Source: Thereva unica (taxonomy: Eukaryota; Arthropoda; Insecta; Diptera; Therevidae). Taken from it: a stretch of DNA of 64,000 nt. Where the stretch lies: positions 157,494,393-157,558,392 of the forward strand of contig OX465281.1 in assembly GCA_949987705.1 (NCBI GenBank). Reading direction: 5' to 3'. Positions 24,800 through 36,121 of this stretch are shown here, piece after piece; positions within the stretch are counted from its first letter, which is position 1, and every line of letters begins with the position of its first letter. The notes below the pieces were generated by a model. That model was not told the origin of the DNA, searched no databases, and saw only the letters and a list, made by a program, of their open reading frames with translations. The position numbers were made by a program, and so were the translations under genes.

Positions 24800-25000
24800 G
24801 GTCATCAAAGTTTCAATAAATCCTCTGTTGGACTACGTGGCTAATATTTTCAGGGTGATTCCTGGGTGGTTTTGGAGAAAGAAATTGTTCTAGAGAGGGG
24901 GCTATCCCACAGGGTGTTTACGAAAGAAAAAATGTATTTTTTTAATATTTACTTAATGTTGAATAACTCCTAGGCTAATTATCGTAGAGCAACGTAAATC
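24800..25000. repeat. Dispersed repeat block shared with 47.5-47.7 kb
   Basis: Contains GGGTGATTCCTGG, GAGAAAGAAATTGTTCTAGAGA and ACAGGGTGTTT. The inverse-oriented relative is at about 47,550-47,735 inside the Harbinger element. Family unknown. Confidence 0.6.
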
Positions 25001-25376
25001 GTTTCGTCTTTTAGGTAAATGTGTATTCCTTAATATGATATTAAGAGCAGGAACGTGAGTGAGTCCGTTTACAAGATAAGTAATTAAAAAGTGTGATATA
25101 AATCCCAATATTCTTCGTTTTTTCATAAAAAAATCCAATATTTTCGTATTTTGGTCATATTTTGTAAAAGGAGTTACTCAAGCTCCTGTTCTTAAAATTT
25201 TCGAATTCAAGTATCAAAATCGTATTCAGCGTGCTCAAAAACATATAAATACAAGTTTTGAACTTATTTATATAATTTTTGAAAAATTATGTCCGCCATA
25301 TTAGGTACGCCATTTTGAATTTCCAAATTTTGACATCAAATTCGTAATCGGCATGTCCAAAAACATCTACACCTTT

Positions 25377-25585
25377 TCCAATTGTAATTCAGAAGGTATC
25401 AATTGTAATTCAGAAAGTATCAATTGTAATTCAGATTAGTCAATTGTATTTCAGAAAGTATCAATTGTAATTCAGATTAGTCAAATGTATTTTAGAAAGT
25501 ATCAATTGTAATTCAGAAAGTATCAATTGTAATTCAGAAAGTATCAATTGTAATTCAGAAAGTATCAAGTGTAATTCAGAAAAAT
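25377..25585. repeat. Minisatellite array (CAATTGTAATTCAGAAAGTAT)n
   Basis: About ten copies of a ~20-bp unit around CAATTGTAATTCAG, mixed with a shorter variant ending in ATTAGT. The array is repeated in reverse at 26,196-26,388. Confidence 0.9.
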
Positions 25586-25874
25586 TCATCATTGATGCAA
25601 TTGCAGCAATTTTTGCAACAGGAATTTTATGTATGGAACGCAGAAGATTTTAATTTGCTTCACAGTTAGCCTAACCATTCGCTTTAACATCATTTGCACG
25701 AAATGGGTTATCAACTGAAAGACTTTTAGAGATTGCACCAGATAACACAACTTAGCACTGAAACAGTAATAATGGGACGATATCATGCTTGATGGTGTCA
25801 CAACACTATTAAACCTGTCCCACTATATATGGTTCGAAAGTGTGGACATTGAAAAACGAAGACGAAGCATTGGT

Positions 25875-26104
25875 AGGAAGATTCGAATGGAAATTCCTTC
25901 TTTCGATCTACAAAGGAATACAGGGGAAAGTACCGCCAGGAAAACGGAGACCAGGACGTCAAAGAAAAGATACATAGACGACGTCGAAGACGACTTGAGG
26001 CAGTTGAATATAAGAAACTGGAAAAATCGGGCCAGGGATCGAGAATCATGGAGGTGAATGCTGGAGGAAGCCAAGGCCAACAATAGGCTGTGGAGCTCCT
26101 GATG
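25875..26104 (+). pseudogene. LINE ORF2 C-terminal fragment
   Basis: Fragment resembling the extreme C-terminus of non-LTR retrotransposon proteins: a basic Gly/Pro/Arg-rich stretch, then YIDDVEDDLRQL, NWKNRARDRESWR and an LEEAKA block. It is shared between frames, with shifts near 25,965 and a stop before LEEAKA. It lies alone between two inverted minisatellite arrays, with no upstream RT in the element. Confidence 0.7.
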
Positions 26105-26195
26105 ATGATCATCATGCATGATGTGGCTAGGAGAATATTTATTCTGTAATGAAAGAAATTATTTGGTCAATTTACTGCATCAATGAGTTGAATAT

Positions 26196-26388
26196 TGAAA
26201 TTTTCTGAATTACAATTGATACTTTCTGAATTACAATTGATATTTTCTGAATTACAATTGACAAATCTGAATTACAATTGATACTTTCTGAAATACAATT
26301 GACTAATCTGAATTACAATTGATACTTTCTGAATCACAATTGACTAATCTGAATGACAATTGACGCTTTCGGAATTACAATTGGAAAA
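26196..26388. repeat. Inverted partner minisatellite array
   Basis: About nine units of CTGAATTACAATTGATACTTT, the reverse complement of the 25.4-kb array. Just outside both arrays lie matching inverted blocks around AAAAGGTGTAGAT, so the arrays are part of a larger palindrome with the LINE fragment as its spacer. Confidence 0.9.
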
Positions 26389-26851
26389 GGTGTAGATACA
26401 AGTTTTGAGTTTATTTCTACAATGATTTAAAAATAATGTCCGCCATATTGTATTCGCCATTTTGAATTTTCAGTTTTTGACATCAAATTCGTGATCAGCG
26501 AGGTCGATTACCCTATAATACCGAATTTCGTCCAAATTCATCAATATTTAGACGTTTTCGGCAATTCGTCCCACTGTGCGTCGCCGAGTTAGCAATTTTT
26601 GTGGAAAAAATGCCTTAGTTGCAGTTTTTTGCCAAAAATCTTAAAAAAAAAACTGTAAAAAAAAATTAAAAGCCAGAATTTTAATGATTGGATATTGTAA
26701 AGAGAGTCTTAGAGCATACGTAAAAAAATCAGGACCAACATGGGAGTTTTTCTTTTGGCGCAGTAACAAATTCAACTCTTTAATTTCACTTAATTGCAAA
26801 AAGCATTATGCAAAAACTATTTGATCGACCGTGATCGGGTTTTGGATATAA

Positions 26852-27037
26852 TTGGATTCGACTAACTTATAACGAATATGTCACATTTTTAGAAATAAAG
26901 TACAATTACGAACTATGCGAAAGTAGTAATCGGTATTTCAAAATTTAACTGTACATCTGTAGTATGAACTAGATATGTATGTTTTTTATAGTACCTAACG
27001 CAATCTAACACCATAGTTGTGACTAACCTCGGTGACT
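26852..27037. other. Short AT-rich spacer
   Basis: Sequence between the palindrome and the SINE; nothing recognisable. Confidence 0.5.
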
Positions 27038-27487
27038 GGGGCCTCGGTAGTCCAGAGGTAAGGCGCCTGACTACTATCCTCAGAGGTCCCGGGCTCGAAT
27101 CCCGGCGGCGCCACGGTCTTCGCCTTTCCCACCTAACTTTCCTTCTTTCTTCTTCCCTATTTACATTCCTGATTCCCCTGTCATACATAGCCTTCCCTAG
27201 TCCTTCCCCGCTCCACCAAGCGCATGCCATCGGTTGGTTGATGAGATTCAACTCGTTTCAGGAGGCATAACACTCCAGCGAGTTGTTCTCGACGCCCCGA
27301 TGTCAGAGTCGTGAAATGGTTGTGAGTAGGTGGAATAAAATATCGCGGCTAGGTTGTGACAATTACTTCCTTCTCTCCTCTCTATCTTCCGGCTAGAGCT
27401 GCTGTTCGACATTCACTCTACACGAAAAAATAGATTGTCGACAGAGGGACCTTTCCCTAAGCCTCTAGTCTGTCACATAAAAAAAAA
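27038..27487 (+). mobile_element. tRNA-derived SINE, full-length copy 1
   Basis: About 450 bp: a tRNA-like head with A box TAGTCCAGAGG (27,048-27,058, matches TRGYNNANNGG) and B box GGCTCGAATCC (27,092-27,102), an unrelated body, and a poly(A) tail. Two relatives lie at 39.9-40.4 kb (reverse, with a clear target duplication) and 45.3-45.5 kb (5'-truncated). The internal RNA polymerase III promoter is inferred from the boxes. Long reading frames on both strands are incidental. Confidence 0.9.
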
Positions 27488-28073
27488 CACTTTTATATGA
27501 ACACATTTTGTTAATCATCTAATGCCATCTGGCATCAATAGTGCGAGTAAACACTTTTCGACTAACTAGAAGCACCATCTCATTTATTGAGCAATTGAAA
27601 TAGCTTATAGCGCCATCTGATAGAATAATTTTGAGTACCCACTTTTTTAGACTGAAGGAGAAAAAAAGTTGGTTTCGAAATGTGAAAAATGTAAAAATAA
27701 AGAAAACGAAGAATGATAGGAAAAAAAAACTAATGGAATAATAAATTATTTATATTGTGGTTATCGGTTACAAATGAAGAATTGCTTATAAAAAGGTGAT
27801 AAATCTCATAATTTTATAAAAAAAAAACACCTTGTTTTCCATGTTTAGGCGTAAATAAGGCTTTAGCTGTTTGCCCTTACGAACTCGGCAAACTACCGCT
27901 GCCTTGATTTGGGATAATTTATGTATAATGGATAATACACTTAAAACACAGAGATAAGAAGCGAATTACCCAATGGAAATTTAAATAAAATTCAAGTAAT
28001 TTATCTCATCTAAAATTTGTAATACAATTTAAAACTAGTTGGGATGTGGGTTTGACCCCTTCGGTCCACACGA
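27488..28073. other. Unassigned AT-rich stretch
   Basis: Contains short repeated GCCATCTG/ACCATCT motifs (27,525-27,625) but no coding frame or TE termini. Confidence 0.5.
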
Positions 28074-28077
28074 TTAA

Positions 28078-29619
28078 CTTCCCAGTATAATGAACGAAGA
28101 TGGAATAAACTGACTTCTTACAAAATAGTTATACGTTTAGCACTAGTGGAAAATTGGCTAGTATCAGAACTGATGACAAAGCGATCACAAGAGAAGCTAG
28201 TTCAAATAACTATAATACTAGTAAATCCACAAGATTTTTCTAGAGAATTTGTTTTTCCTGAACGTTAGCAAACAAACATTTCCTCCGTATTTCGCTCGCT
28301 GCACTAAAGCGGGGGTTCAAATTCGTATTATTATTATTATTATTTGTTTATTTTAAAAAATCATGTACAAAGATTCAAATCTTATAAATTAGTACATTAA
28401 TTAACAAATTGGATATAACAAGCTTAAAAACACAATATATATATATTCAGCGTGCTAAAGCGCCATTGACAAACTGAGAAGCGAATGACTTCATTTGGAA
28501 ATTCCAAAGCTTTCCGGAGATATTAGCAAAATTGTAACTGTTAAGTACTTGTCAGACTTGACCCAAAGGAACCAATTTTGCGGTAACTACTGGAAATCCA
28601 AGGATGAACAGAAATTTTCTGAAACTATATCACGCGTAAAAAACAATTTCCCGTCAAAAACTGCCAGTCCAAGGTTTGAAAAATTCCCGCTATTTGTAAA
28701 GGGTAACGAAATTGTTCCACGATTTGGAAAGGTTTTTGGATTTAGACAAGTGATGTTTTGTTCGAAGGCTATCGCTGTGCAGAACCCGAAAAGATCACTT
28801 CCAACGAGTTTATGATCTTTCCAACGAGTTTATGATATATTAGCAAAACTTGTCAATTTAAGGTCTTTCTGACAATTAGCCGAAGTTTTTCTTTTTAAAC
28901 AATAAAGGCCCAACCGAATATCATGAAATTTTTTTCGGAGCATTTCTTCGTTAATATTCTTTTTTCGGCACCTCAATGAAGTCGATATAGTTTTTAGTTC
29001 GCGCGGTATCGTGCAGGTACAAAAATCACTTACGCCGCTTAAACAAAAAAACGGTTCGACCGAATTTTATGAAAATCTTTTCAGATCATATTTTGGTTAA
29101 TACGCTTCGAACGACACGTCAACTAAGTCTATATCTTTTATAGTTCGCGCGATATCGTGCAGGTACAAAAATCACTTATGTCATTTATACCAAAAAACCG
29201 GTGGACCGAATATTATAAAAATCTTTTCAGATTATATTGTCGCTAATACGCTTCAAACGGCACCTCAAGTAAGTCAACATCTTTCGTGGTTCGGGCGATA
29301 TCGTGCAGGTACAAAAATCACTTACGCCGCTTAAACAAAAAAACGGCTGGACCGAATTCCATGAAAATCTTTTCAGATCATATTTCGGTTAATACGCTTC
29401 GAACGACACCTCAACGAAGTCGCTTTTATGGTTCGCGCGATATCGTGCAGGAAAAAATGACCACATCCGTACGCACACACACATACCATACACACACACA
29501 TACTTCCTCCAAATTTTTTGTTTAAAATGCTCCTGGGACCTTGAAAGATGAAAATATGTTGAAATTTTCGATTTCGATTTTCGGACCGATTACAATTAAT
29601 AACTTCCTATACTGGGAAG
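28078..29619. mobile_element. TTAA-flanked DNA element, 1,542 bp
   Basis: Ends CTTCCCAGTATA and TATACTGGGAAG, flanked by TTAA on both sides (28,074-28,077; 29,620-29,623). TTAA duplication is typical of piggyBac and Kolobok; a TA-target reading with ends ACTTCCC/GGGAAGT is also possible. No transposase; a 106-codon frame at 28,495-28,815 shows no domain. The right third is a tandem array followed by a CA-rich stretch near 29,470-29,510. Confidence 0.75.
28890..29455. repeat. ~145-bp tandem array in the TTAA element
   Basis: About four units; TTCGCGCGATATCGTGCAGG recurs at 28,998, 29,143, 29,290 and 29,432, each followed (except the last) by GTACAAAAATCACTTA and later ATGAAAATCTTTTCAGAT. Confidence 0.88.
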
Positions 29620-29623
29620 TTAA

Positions 29624-31640
29624 TAATTCATTATTTTCCATTACGATCATAATTTTTATAATTCACAATGATTCCTCAAGATAAAGAACAAAATTTAAGC
29701 CGAATGAATTGGGTAATGAATGAAATGAGTAAAATTACCATTTAATGAATGCGTAATTAATTCAATAACGTCTAGTCCGAAAGTTTGTATCCTCATCAAA
29801 CTAAATAAAGCCAGTGTTAAATTGTCTAGGTAAAAGGAAAAAAGCACAAGTTTTTCTTTTACCTGTAACTTTTCACCTCAGCGCTAGCATCCTTCTAAAC
29901 GTGCTGCAATTGAAAGATAAACGAAGACTAATTGTGCTGTGAGTCACTTGAACACCGTCTAAGTTGATGTAGCTGTAGCTATTCAGGCACATACCTAATT
30001 ACTTAGAATAGAAAATTAAAACTTTCCCTTTTTCAACTAATGGCAGAATCTATCCTGCAGGCTTTCGTCTATGGCTGTGTTTGAAGGAAGAAATTATGCC
30101 GTAGCGCCGCCTGCCTGTCCGTCCTTCCGGTTCCATACTTCAAACAAAAATGTCCTCGAAATTAGTCTTTGGACGGCGTTCCTTTACTAATTACCTGCGG
30201 ACGTGCCCTTCTTTGCTGCTATAGTTGAAAGGTATTTGAAGTAGTTCTTGCATGAGGTGTAATTACGCGAACCGTTTGGTATTACTATGTACGCTCAATT
30301 TTGCAATTTCACTGAGATAAGGCTATGAAGCTCATTTGAGAATGATGTATGTAGGTACTCTATTCGTAATATGGCATTTGACAAAAGACTGTAATATATT
30401 AATTTTTGTGGAGAAGTAAATATATTATTTTAAAATAAGTATTGCAATGTTCATTATATTGTGTATGGGCGAATTGCTATATTTAAAGTAAACTCAAAAC
30501 AATTTTTATTTTAATCATTCATGGTTTGAGTTGTATTAAGAATAGTTTTTCTATGGTTTTAATAAACCAAATCAGTTACTCTGATCGATGAATTTATGAT
30601 ATTTTCCTGGTAGATATAATTTAAGGCGTTAGATTTTTGATCAAAAGCTTAACCTTTAGCTAAACCTCTGCGCACACTTTTGCTCTGACATACTTGAGCT
30701 CATATTGAAAAAAAGTGAATCCAACAACCTGTTTAACTAACGCCTAATAGCAATTACTTCTACCTATACTCTCGGGTTCAGACATAAAAAATCTACTGGC
30801 CGTCAAACGCAATTTACGCCAAAGTTGATTTTTTTTTCTGATTAATGAGCTTGCCAAATCATGCAGAATGCATTGCTAATCCTATAAAAATTGGTGTTGG
30901 GTCAAGAGTAGATAATGCTCAGAAAGAACATTAAAGCTGGTCATGATTTGGTCAACGGAGCGATAGGCGTCATTCGGAATATTGTGTGGCCTGCACTACG
31001 TCGTGATCAACTTCTTTGTAGAATTTAACGACAAAATAAAATAGAGTATCGAAATTAGAGTACTACCGAATTTGACTCTTTGAGGGGACAATTAAAAGTA
31101 GAACGTCGAATGCTGCCGTATTAGTGCACCAACGTCAATGCACAACGCTAGATAGAGCTAGTAGATCTAGGCTCTGAAATTTTTGCCAAGGAACAGGCTT
31201 ATGTCGAGCTCAGTCGTCTAAGGAATTTATAGGTCTAGCTATTAGCCATTTGGATCCTCGTAAGGTTACTTAAGAGCCCCATGCTGAAAAATCGTTCAAA
31301 GAGATAGATCGGCCCAGAATGTTTGCCCAATGAGGGACAATGAAATTTTCGCTCACATCTCTATGTAATAATGGAAGCAAGCACCACTTTTAGCTAATAT
31401 ATCTGCGTGTCTAAATTTAGCTAGAATAAATAAAACTTCAATAAGTTTACTTTTGCATAAAAACTGTATGTCAATAGTTGTAAGGCCTTAATAATGAGAA
31501 GTAAAATAAAATGACTTGATAAAACTACATTAGTTTACGAATTATAACCACTAAAATATCATTAAATAAAAAACAATGTAATTAAAAAAATAAAAAACAC
31601 GACACCCTTGTGACAAAAAATAAGTGATTCGACTCTTCCA
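29624..31640. other. Gene-free AT-rich interval
   Basis: Two kilobases with no sustained reading frame, TE termini or structured repeat that I can recognise. A slightly GC-richer patch at 30,060-30,200 has no coding signal. Confidence 0.5.
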
Positions 31641-31649
31641 AATTGGGGC

Positions 31650-32240
31650 AGTAGTGAGGAGACCATCCCTAGGAAGCGTATTCGAGTAAAGGTCTAACTA
31701 AAGGCATGTACAAAAGCTTAGTGATGAGGGGTTGTTGAATTCCTTGGACCAGCCTTATATAAATCCCAGGACTGAACTCCCCTTGGAGGAAATATAATTG
31801 ATGTGGGTGGAAAAATCCATCTTACTTTCAAACCTGACCCCCAGATCGATCACAGAGTTAACGCGGGAGTCTATGCTGTTAAGAAAAGTGTAGTCATAAT
31901 TTATCGGCCCACGATTTCTGCACACTTCCTAATATTAAGAACCAGGCTGTTGTTGGAACACCACAATTAAAATGTGCTTAGGTAAACTTGCGAAGGTTTC
32001 CAATCCTTGATATTTCTTATATGATGGTAGAGTTTAATGTCATCATCGTTTATAAGGATTTTACAGTTCTTTAACAAGGCAAAAATTTTATCAATTGATA
32101 GAGTAAAAAGAAGAGGGCCGAAGTGACTGCCTTGCGGGAGGCCAGAGGGCGCTTCAATGTTTCTAGACTTGGCTCCGCGGATACCTCAAGGGCATGCGGA
32201 AAGCCAATCAGCCAATTTGGGAAGTATGACAGAGTGGAAG
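31650..32240 (-). pseudogene. LINE reverse-transcriptase relic
   Basis: Nucleotide similarity to the RT gene at 62.9-63.4 kb (for example GTAGTGAGGAGACCAT, TAAATCCCAGGACTGAA, ATATAATTGATGTGGGTGG, AAGAAGAGGGCC). Frame is destroyed by indels and stops. The Bel-Pao provirus interrupts it: the same LINE sequence appears to resume at 45,919-45,945. Confidence 0.8.
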
Positions 32241-32572
32241 TGTTCCGGGAACATAGAAATTTTTATTAATGAATGAAACAAAACAAGTTTTTACTAATAA
32301 CAAAGTTTCATTAACCGAACGACTCAAACTGTTGACAAGTACTGCATATTTAATTTAATTTTAACTTACATCTAGGTGAAAATATTCTTACACATAATTT
32401 GCTTGATTAGCACAATTGATTTGCGTGTGCACGGTGTCCATTTGCACCCGCAAGTTTCCATTAATCTATAAATTCCGCCTGGCGGATATCCGCCGCATGC
32501 AGGTATCAAATTAAAATTATGCATCAATATTTGCAGTAAAAAATATAATTTTAATATTATTGTTTTTGAACA
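32241..32572 (-). repeat. Bel-Pao LTR (element 3' LTR)
   Basis: 332 bp with ends TGTTCCGGGAACA... and ...TTTGAACA on the plus strand. Differs from the 45.6-kb partner at roughly a dozen positions. Preceded by GGAAG. Confidence 0.88.
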
Positions 32573-32599
32573 TGCTCCTCGCGAGAGGTTGTTTGAAGA

Positions 32600-34392
32600 A
32601 AGGGTTAACGTCTTGGGGTAGGTTGTGGATGCATTGTTCTGGAAATTGTAGGAAGTTGGAATTCAGGAGTGCCTACTCGATGGATTCTCTGCTGCCGTTT
32701 CCTATAGAGGTAAATAAGTCCTATGGTCAAGCATGTTCCTATGTATAAAAATATAAGAAATGGAATAGTGATGAATGTCATGCACATTTATTTGATGCAG
32801 CTGACCTTGTGCTTCCCTTTGTTTCTGATACTTGATTGCTTGCTCCAATTCTGACATGTCACTAAATATAAGAGGAATATTCGCTGAGGATGTTTTCAAG
32901 CTTGGGCCGCTGTTACTCACGGGCATGTTAATTGGTGATGTAGGCGTGTAGGAAGACCTTATGCTACCTCCGAATATATGGTATGAGGTGATCACCATGG
33001 AATCTTGTTTGAGTGTGCAGCCCGGCTGCAATTCTATTATTCCTGAGCCATTGAGTGTGTATCGATGTACTACACTGCCACAGATCACATCGAAATTGTA
33101 ATCATCCTTGAGGCAGTAGATGCACCGATTTGGGGACTGCATCGAGATCCACAGATTTACTGGGTCCATCGTGTCAATTTTGCAATATTCGGATAAAGTC
33201 TGTTGTCGTGTTAGAATACTTATTTCACATCGGCCAACTACAGATTTGTAATTGTATAAGGAAAAGGACTGTTGGCAAAGTCTTCGGTTATTCTCTGTTG
33301 GAACACAGGATTCAACCTGTGATTTACTCAATGGGACATAGTAATCCCTGTGCAAACTAGTGACTAGATACTCTGCTACTGAGTGTACGTATATGTATTT
33401 ACCGTCGTCTAGGATTGAAGTAGGAATCAATTTGAATAGCTGGAGACGTTCAATGTTAGGAAGAGGTAGAGATATGTCAAATAATATATAGCGCTCCATG
33501 ACCTTAAATCTTATTTTCATTAAATTGTAGGTCTGTAAGATACCCTTCCGGTCTGTGCTGCCAGGAATCCTTACTGTTTCTGGTATGTTTTCCCGAATAA
33601 GTGCTAATTGGGATCTTAGTTGTTCGGGGGTGAGTAAGAGTGGGCTGACGTTCTCATGTTGAGTATCTGTTATACAGAGCCTCTTGAGTGTTTTGGTAGG
33701 CTAGCAACATCAAGGTTGTATGAAACATCGCCGTAGTAAACGCTTCATACCTGTCACGTTTGGCCATTTCTTGATTTGTGTTGTTGATAGTACGCTGAAT
33801 CGCTGCCAGCTGATGCTTTAATGCCAGAAATTGGTCCGAGACTGCCTTATTATTTTTCTTGATAATGTTGCTTGTTGAGTCCGCAATAGACGTTTGATTA
33901 CGAATAAGTTGAAGGAGATGGTTCTAGTTATCCTTGACTAGATTGATTTGCTCTTCGTATTTTCGGGCAAATTCGTCATCAAGAATCCCAAATAATCCAT
34001 GGGCAACATTTCCGACAATATTAAGTGGTGATCGTCGATTCCTTAATTTATTGTTTAAACCCTTGCCTGTAATAAGTTCGTTTTTATGTTCTATCTCTTG
34101 TAAGGAATGTTGCAATTGCTGAAGTAGCATTGGACAGAAGTTTACCTCAGTCAAGTGTGAGCTACAGAGACCTTCTATTTGCTGGATGCTACCTTTTATT
34201 CTCGCGTATTCTTTCCAATAGCTCTCCGTGTCATAATAAACGATTATTTTCCATGCATTATTTACTAAGTTAACGTATCCTAGATCTTCGAAATATAACC
34301 CTGCTCGTGCTGTCAAGGGATGAGTTACTAAGAATTTATTTAAGGCGTATGATGGACTTACGAGTATTACTAGTAATAATACTAGTAGAGAC
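32600..34392 (-). pseudogene. Env-like fusion glycoprotein gene, broken
   Basis: Envelope-type gene downstream of integrase, resembling the F-type fusion glycoproteins found in errantiviruses and some insect Bel-Pao elements. In order on the minus strand: a hydrophobic signal-peptide-like run (about 34,340-34,392, no Met in frame), an ectodomain with a dibasic RNRR furin-like site near 34,040 followed by a Gly/hydrophobic fusion-peptide-like segment, a coiled-coil-like stretch (33.75-33.92 kb), a cysteine-rich region (32.8-33.5 kb), and a membrane anchor with a basic cytoplasmic tail (about 32,610-32,770). Breaks: a stop at 33,924, at least one further stop or frame change between 33,520 and 33,720, and a shift near 32,780. 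Family assignment comes from layout and motifs, not a search. Confidence 0.7.
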
Positions 34393-35098
34393 TGTAACAG
34401 ATAGCAATGGCATCCCCACTAAAAAATGTCCGGGTGTTAAAACATCGAGATCTTCGGAATCTGCTGAAAGAGGACATAAGGGCCTTGAATTCAAACAAGT
34501 ATCGATATGTGATTGAGGATTGAGTTCCCAATCACTCGTTTTAAATGGTATTTGATTGAGCGTACTCCAGCCTCCCACAATCCCCCAAAGTGTGGTGCGG
34601 CTGGCGGTATGAAATGCCATTCAGTTTCTTGCTTCAAAAGTTCTCTTTGAATTACTTCGAAGAACTCAGTTTTTTTTCCTTGCTATGGAATTTCAATATT
34701 TTGTTTGCCAGCACGAAGTTTGTGCCGTTGTCGCTGTAAATGTGAGAGGCCCTACCTCTTCTGGCGACAAACCGTTTGTAGCCTGCGACGAATGCCTCGG
34801 CGGTGAGATCACTTACTAGTTCTATATGAATTGCTTTGGTTGCCAAGCAGATAAATACGGCGATATATCCCTAGTTTACGGCATGTTATGCATTTGTGTA
34901 ACTGTTTCTTTACAGCATTAGTTCCATTGAGTATCCAATATCGTTGACAAATGTGTGATAAAGTTAGTGTTGGTCCACCGTGTAGGGAGTGTAAATGTGC
35001 CTCTGAGGTAATTAACGCAGAGAGTGGGCTCTGGGGCGATATAATGATGGTGAATTTCGCATCATCATCGAGCGATGAATTCATTAACCTTCCTCCAC
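34393..35098 (-). pseudogene. Bel-Pao integrase fragments
   Basis: Three frames carry consecutive integrase parts: the zinc-binding N-terminal region (HLHSLHGG ... CITCRK, 34,809-35,084), the core with IYSDNGTNFV (34,652-34,846) and the C-terminal part with CLNSRPLCPL and LTPGHFLVG (about 34,400-34,620). Frameshifts and a deletion remove the segment holding the first catalytic Asp. Pol stops shortly after FLVG and runs straight into the env signal-peptide region, so the usual pol C-terminus is also missing. Confidence 0.85.
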
Positions 35099-35189
35099 CC
35101 TAAGGATGCCTTTTTTTTCTAAAAACGGATTTAATGAGAGGATCTTGATTTTCTGAGATACTCTTCCAGTCAACTTGATGTCAGTTATT

Positions 35190-35380
35190 TCGCAGGACAA
35201 AGTCTAGCAATTAACAAGTATTTCATCTTCATATGGTTAATGAGTTATAGCTATATGCATAAGTTCTTCAAATGACGATGTCAGGCTATCAGAGAGAGAA
35301 TGCAATATTTTTATAAGCGCTAGCATACAACTGAACAACAGAAAATTTTATGAGTTTCTATAGGGATAATGTTGTTGTTG
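35190..35380. repeat. Dispersed repeat related to the 37-kb foldback
   Basis: Reverse-complement match to about 37,230-37,400 (AAAGTCTAGCAATTAACAAG, TTTCATCTTCATATGG, AAATGACGATGTCAGGCTAT). A partial copy ending near a GTT-repeat tract at 35,369-35,386. Confidence 0.8.
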
Positions 35381-35386
35381 TTGTTG

Positions 35387-36121
35387 TGTAATAATTTACT
35401 AGCCAAGCTAGTGAACCCTACAAAAGGGTTTCTTACTGGTCCAGCCTTGCAGCTATATAGACCAAGAATCAAGATTGAAAATTTTTATCTTTAGTTAATT
35501 ACACTGCTCAATGACACGTCCTGGTTTAGGCAAGAAACACGTGGCAGGCGTCTAGGTTCGGGGATGTGAAGAATGTCACATCAAGGTTGACAAAGCTGGA
35601 CTGATGAATAAAGCTGTCATCTTAAGTGTCAAAATGGGTACGTCCGGTAAAGTTAAATTGAAAACTCCACAGAAGGTCCAATCAAAAAATCTAGATGAAG
35701 GACCAGTCTGTGTCAATTGTCGATGGATGCATGTTGATGGTTTTCTCTGCATAAGCCCCTGTACAGCATCATGTCCCCTTTCACGTGCTACCAGAAGATT
35801 GCTGGACCACCGGTTGACTCGTTGTAGAATCCTCCAAACACCAACTTGCCAACCAAAATGAAACCAGAATTAGCAGAAAAAAGATAAATAGGTTAGTAGT
35901 ATATCAGATTTCATGATTATCATAGCTGAATAGGTGCCCCACCAGCTGCTGTGGCCAAGTTGTCTACGCTCAAATAGCCACGAGTTATCAGTATTCCCCA
36001 CTCACGACCAGCTTCCTTAAATGTTCATGTTTCTTAGTTCACTCCACGATACCGAATCCTCAAGCGATGTAAACTGGCAGCACACAAAATCAGTACATCA
36101 AAATTTCCAGGTTAGGTGATA
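35387..36121. other. Unassigned provirus interior
   Basis: No recognisable gene. A frame at 35,604-35,861 (+) has several cysteines (GPVCVNCRW ... CISPC) but no domain I can name and no supporting context. Confidence 0.4.

Larger units (their letters stand above)
23646..26578. mobile_element. Transib-like element, 2.9 kb, non-autonomous
   Basis: Terminal inverted repeats start CACAGTGGG and share GAATTGCC; the 5-bp duplication CGTCG is at 23,641-23,645 and 26,579-26,583. Transib elements are known for CAC-starting ends and GC-rich 5-bp duplications near CGWCG, and CACAGTG equals the RAG heptamer. No transposase core is recognisable. A possible short exon, ATG GAG AAT GTT TCT CCA followed by GTATGT, starts near 23,920. 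The rest is inverted and direct copies of a block with CAAAATGGCG and CAATATGGCGGAC (24.27-24.46, 25.2-25.36, 26.4-26.5 kb), two opposed minisatellite arrays and a LINE fragment. Identification rests on the termini alone. Confidence 0.7.
23112..26851. repeat. Long palindrome split by nested insertions
   Basis: Left arm 23,112-23,382 (from TTATATCCAAAACCCGATCAC) and right arm 26,579-26,851 (to GATCGGGTTTTGGATATAA) are inverted copies about 270 bp long with scattered mismatches. Their inner ends form CTAACTCGG-CGTCG-CCGAGTTAG, a perfect dyad, and the Transib-like element occupies exactly that CGTCG. Without the insertions this is a ~540-bp hairpin, probably a foldback MITE of unknown family. 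Confidence 0.85.

Noticed and set aside
25377..26388. CRISPR array
   Set aside because: Units are directly adjacent without unique spacers, in eukaryotic transposon DNA.
27038..27115. tRNA gene
   Set aside because: A and B boxes are present, but the sequence continues into a 450-bp body with poly(A) shared by other copies; it is a SINE head.
28495..28815. 106-codon gene in the TTAA element
   Set aside because: No recognisable domain and no homologous frame elsewhere in the window.
35604..35861. Small cysteine-containing protein
   Set aside because: Too short, unknown, and in eroded provirus interior; cannot be supported.
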